Source: QQUD01 sp039029915 (GTDB lineage Bacteria > Chloroflexota > Anaerolineae > Promineifilales > Promineifilaceae). From it: a stretch of DNA of 24,431 nucleotides. Location: assembly GCA_039029915.1 (NCBI GenBank), contig JBCCFD010000064.1, forward strand, positions 1-24,431. The letters are read 5' to 3'. The translations under genes and the position numbers were made by a program. Under the pieces are notes generated by a model. It ran no database searches, was not told where the DNA came from, and saw only the letters and a list, made by a program, of their open reading frames with translations. Positions 22,468 through 24,431 of the stretch are shown here, piece after piece; within the stretch, counting starts at the first letter, position 1; every line of letters begins with the position of its first letter.

Positions 22468-23340
22468 TTAATTACTATTTACCTGATCGACGGTATCAAT
22501 TTTGTCTAGCGTAACGCCAAGGTGGGTGGGCACCGGGCGCTGTAGGGTGGGGATGCCGTTGTGGACGGGGCTGTTTAAGGTGGTGGCACGGCCGTACCAA
22601 TTTTGGGTGACCAAGGTGCTTGAGCCGCCGCCGTCGAGATTAACGGCCGTTTCTACGCCCAACCCTGCCATAAACTCCCCTAATTCATCCATTGTCATAC
22701 CCACGCTGTAGCTCGGTTGACGGCCGTCTACTACCACTAGCCACATTGTGCGCCCATCTTCACTGAGGCCCACAGCCGTACGGGGCTCCGGGCGGAAGGC
22801 GTTAGCGCGGCCTGGAAAGCGACTGTTACGAGCGTTTATGGCATTGCCATTATTGACGACCAAAACGTTTCCTGCGATGCCTTGGGCTGTTCCTTCAGGA
22901 CAGATGCCAGCTGCTTCGATGCCTATTTGATTACTATTTGAGATGCAGAGGGCGGGGTAACGAGAACGGCCGTTATTTTCCACAACGCCGTCAGAGATCA
23001 CCATCCCAATCGGTTGAAAAGCACCAGATTGACGATTTACCTGATAAAAACTGCCGTTAATCGCAATTTGACTGCCAAATTGGTTTAAAAATGAGGTGGT
23101 TTTAAGCGGTTCGAACTGATCAGCTTCATCAGTTGAAGTCACCTTGAATGTGGCCTGAGTTTGATTCAGGTCAATTTCGACGACGTGAGCCACGATATTG
23201 GGGCCAGAAAAAACAAAGCGTTCGTACCTTGTGCCAACATCAATTTGCTTTTCAACAGGTTGGCGTAACGGACGATTCAGCCTAACAAATAAGATAGGTG
23301 TCACAATAAGGATGAACAGAATAACCAATAAATTTCGCAT
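22468..23340 (-). CDS. Exported phosphodiester glycosidase (NAGPA/DUF2233) domain protein
   Basis: 290 residues. An N-terminal hydrophobic segment (3-19) acts as membrane anchor or signal. The NAGPA-like domain covers about 50-280, with INGSFY (94-99), RTAVGLSEDGR (187-197), VVVDGRQPSYSVGMTMDEL and the family signature LDGGGSSTLV (235-244). The family includes the uncovering enzyme for mannose-6-phosphate. Bacterial members hydrolyse phosphodiester-linked sugars in envelope polymers such as teichoic acids or capsule, but the substrate here is unknown. The ATG at 23340 has no obvious ribosome site. A CCAATT-AC-AATTGG palindrome lies 11 bp upstream. Four ACGGCCGT copies lie in the gene (22588, 22643, 22720, 22966). 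Confidence 0.9.
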   Translation of the reverse strand: MRNLLVILFILIVTPILFVRLNRPLRQPVEKQIDVGTRYERFVFSGPNIVAHVVEIDLNQTQATFKVTSTDEADQFEPLKTTSFLNQFGSQIAINGSFYQVNRQSGAFQPIGMVISDGVVENNGRSRYPALCISNSNQIGIEAAGICPEGTAQGIAGNVLVVNNGNAINARNSRFPGRANAFRPEPRTAVGLSEDGRTMWLVVVDGRQPSYSVGMTMDELGEFMAGLGVETAVNLDGGGSSTLVTQNWYGRATTLNSPVHNGIPTLQRPVPTHLGVTLDKIDTVDQVNSN

Positions 23341-23350
23341 AATTTTGTAT

Positions 23351-23364
23351 CCAATTACAATTGG
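23351..23364. promoter_or_regulatory. Palindrome CCAATT-AC-AATTGG
   Basis: Perfect 6-bp arms 11 bp upstream of the exported-protein start, close to an ATTATA (23368-23373, TATAAT on the minus strand). Its position is operator-like. Confidence 0.35.
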
Positions 23365-23507
23365 ACATTATATGGAATATTCACTTGGTAAATCTGCACA
23401 AAATCCGGCTCTAATCTTCTTATAATCTGGCTCTTACATAAATCTAACGAATTGTGAATAATATCACTATCGTAAGTATTTCCTCCTCCTCCTTCTCTAC
23501 GAAAGAA

Positions 23508-23536
23508 GCCCCAGCAGGCGACGCTGGGGCTTTTTT
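23508..23536 (+). terminator. Intrinsic terminator, strongest on the plus strand
   Basis: GCCCCAGC (23508-23515) pairs with GCTGGGGC (23523-23530) followed by T6. On the minus strand, where it would end the RCK gene, the tail is TTCTTTC and weaker. No plus-strand CDS precedes it; a C/T-rich stretch (23481-23497) and a TATAAT (23421) do. Confidence 0.78.
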
Positions 23537-23619
23537 CCTTTTTATCCCAAATTTAGTTTTTGTTACCAATGATTGAAAGGGTATTGTGAGCCTTTACTTT
23601 GGCCCGGAGTCTGAGAAAG

Positions 23620-24431
23620 TTAGGCGATATTTTCACCAATCACAATAAGGACATCATCAGACATAATTGCTACGTCAGGGGCAGGGGTAATCATAAAGTG
23701 TCCGTTACGACGGATGGCAATGACCATTTGAGACATATTGTGTCGCAGCTCATCCGTTGTCCAACCCACGATTTCAGGGTGATCGCTGACGTGCATATCC
23801 CCAAACCGAATTTTTTGATCTGATTGAAACTGCATATGTTCCCAAAATTCGGCCGCGTCATGATCCAGCATATTGGAGGCAAGTGAGAAACCGCCCATCA
23901 TATTTGGTGAGACAACCCGATTGGCCCCCGCCAAATAGAGGGTGTGGATGTTTGTGTCTGTTTCAGCACTGCCTACAATGCGCAATTTGGAATTTTTGAG
24001 TCGTTTCGCCATATCTCGAGCGCTGAGAATGATGGTGGTATTGTCGCGATCATCTTCCATGGCTGTCACAACCCCATAGGCGCGGTGGATGCCTGCGGTG
24101 CGGAGCACTTGTTCTTCGGTCGGGTCTTCCAGCATGTAAAGAACGCCTGTTGCTCTTGATAGCTCATCGACGCTCATACGCTCTTCAACGCTCCAGTCCA
24201 CCTCTTCTAGGGTTTCATAATGAGCCAACCGTTTGCGTACATACTCATCGTGGAGCCAAAGGAGCGTGCGTTTAAGGTTGACTTCCTCTTGCTCAATAAT
24301 AACGAATGGAAAGCCGCGACGTTTAAATTCGCTTGCCGCTCGATTACCAATAATGCTGCCCCCACAAACAATAATATGATTTGAAAGTTTTGCGATTTCG
24401 TTCATACGTTTTTCAAAGATTCTTTTTTCGC
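23620..24431 (-). CDS. RCK (TrkA-N/TrkA-C) domain protein, probable potassium channel C-terminal part
   Basis: Regulator-of-K-conductance domains: a Rossmann-like N lobe starting HIIVCGGSIIGNRAA, then VLRTAGIHRAYGVVTAMEDDRDN, and a C-terminal TrkA-C lobe (about 195-258). The ATG at 24405 lacks a ribosome site. The frame stays open to the window edge, reading EKRIFEKRMNEIAKLSNHIIVCG, much like the linker between a two-helix channel and its RCK domain. So the gene is probably truncated by the window. The glycine motif is GGSIIG rather than GxGxxG. About 40 extra residues lie between the strand-2 acid and strand 3 (about 41-86 counted from the ATG). The usual GDAT is EDPT. Nucleotide ligand unknown. 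Confidence 0.85.
   Translation of the reverse strand, partial: EKRIFEKRMNEIAKLSNHIIVCGGSIIGNRAASEFKRRGFPFVIIEQEEVNLKRTLLWLHDEYVRKRLAHYETLEEVDWSVEERMSVDELSRATGVLYMLEDPTEEQVLRTAGIHRAYGVVTAMEDDRDNTTIILSARDMAKRLKNSKLRIVGSAETDTNIHTLYLAGANRVVSPNMMGGFSLASNMLDHDAAEFWEHMQFQSDQKIRFGDMHVSDHPEIVGWTTDELRHNMSQMVIAIRRNGHFMITPAPDVAIMSDDVLIVIGENIA

Larger units (their letters stand above)
715..22973. repeat. Highly iterated palindrome ACGGCCGT (26 copies)
   Basis: Exact copies start at 715, 1976, 2178, 2638, 2833, 6961, 7292, 7579, 9114, 9441, 10652, 10866, 11538, 12990, 13317, 14443, 15236, 15802, 15952, 16000, 16857, 19506, 22588, 22643, 22720 and 22966. Fourteen are AACGGCCGTT. Near copies occur around 11156, 16420, 16625, 21392 and 23854. 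Almost all are inside genes, in all reading frames (Thr-Ala-Val, Asn-Gly-Arg and Arg-Pro are all encoded). None lies between 2841 and 6960, nor in the S1, recA or glyS genes. Counts are by eye. Confidence 0.85.

Overview
The window looks like chromosomal DNA of a bacterium of moderate G+C, most likely a member of Chloroflexota (Anaerolineae-like). This is an inference from several signs. The subtilase ends in a YLPLV-type tail that I associate with exported Chloroflexota proteins. Upstream of recA there is a GAAC-N4-GTTC LexA-type box. T-box riboswitches control aminoacyl-tRNA synthetase genes. Convergent gaps carry short words read on both strands. No mobile element, CRISPR array, tRNA or rRNA gene was seen.

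Layout. 1-3521 (minus): a sigma70-like promoter and an isoleucine-type T-box riboswitch lead into alaX, an unknown 225-residue gene and ileS, which runs off the left edge. 3522-6253 (plus): a 490-bp gap with two long inverted repeats, then a signalling group made of a lone receiver protein, a metallo-beta-lactamase-fold hydrolase, a second lone receiver and a 67-residue two-helix membrane protein. 6283-7849: folD (plus) converges with mobA (minus). 7998-10515 (plus): an exported subtilisin-like protease with two C-terminal repeat modules, followed closely by a VOC-family protein. 10616-13063: hemW (minus) diverges from a GAF-histidine kinase (plus) across only 39 bp. 13257-16950 (plus): an nfeD-pepQ-glycoside hydrolase-like lipoprotein cluster. 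17058-20490 (minus): a two-S1-domain protein, recA with a recognisable control region, and a zinc-ribbon/TPR protein. 20800-22416 (plus): a second T-box leader and glyS. 22468-24431 (minus): a phosphodiester glycosidase-like exported protein, then an RCK-domain protein that continues past the right edge.

How the genes fit together. Most are housekeeping functions: tRNA charging and proofreading, one-carbon metabolism, molybdenum cofactor, heme delivery, recombination and RNA binding. Around them are small signalling and envelope modules. The two T-boxes differ in the base that reads the tRNA discriminator, UGGU for the ileS operon and UGGA for glyS, matching A73 of tRNA-Ile and U73 of tRNA-Gly.

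The most striking signal is not a gene. The palindrome ACGGCCGT occurs 26 times by my count, where chance predicts well under one. Fourteen copies are the longer AACGGCCGTT. The copies lie inside genes of unrelated function and in different reading frames, so this looks like a highly iterated palindrome comparable to cyanobacterial HIP1.
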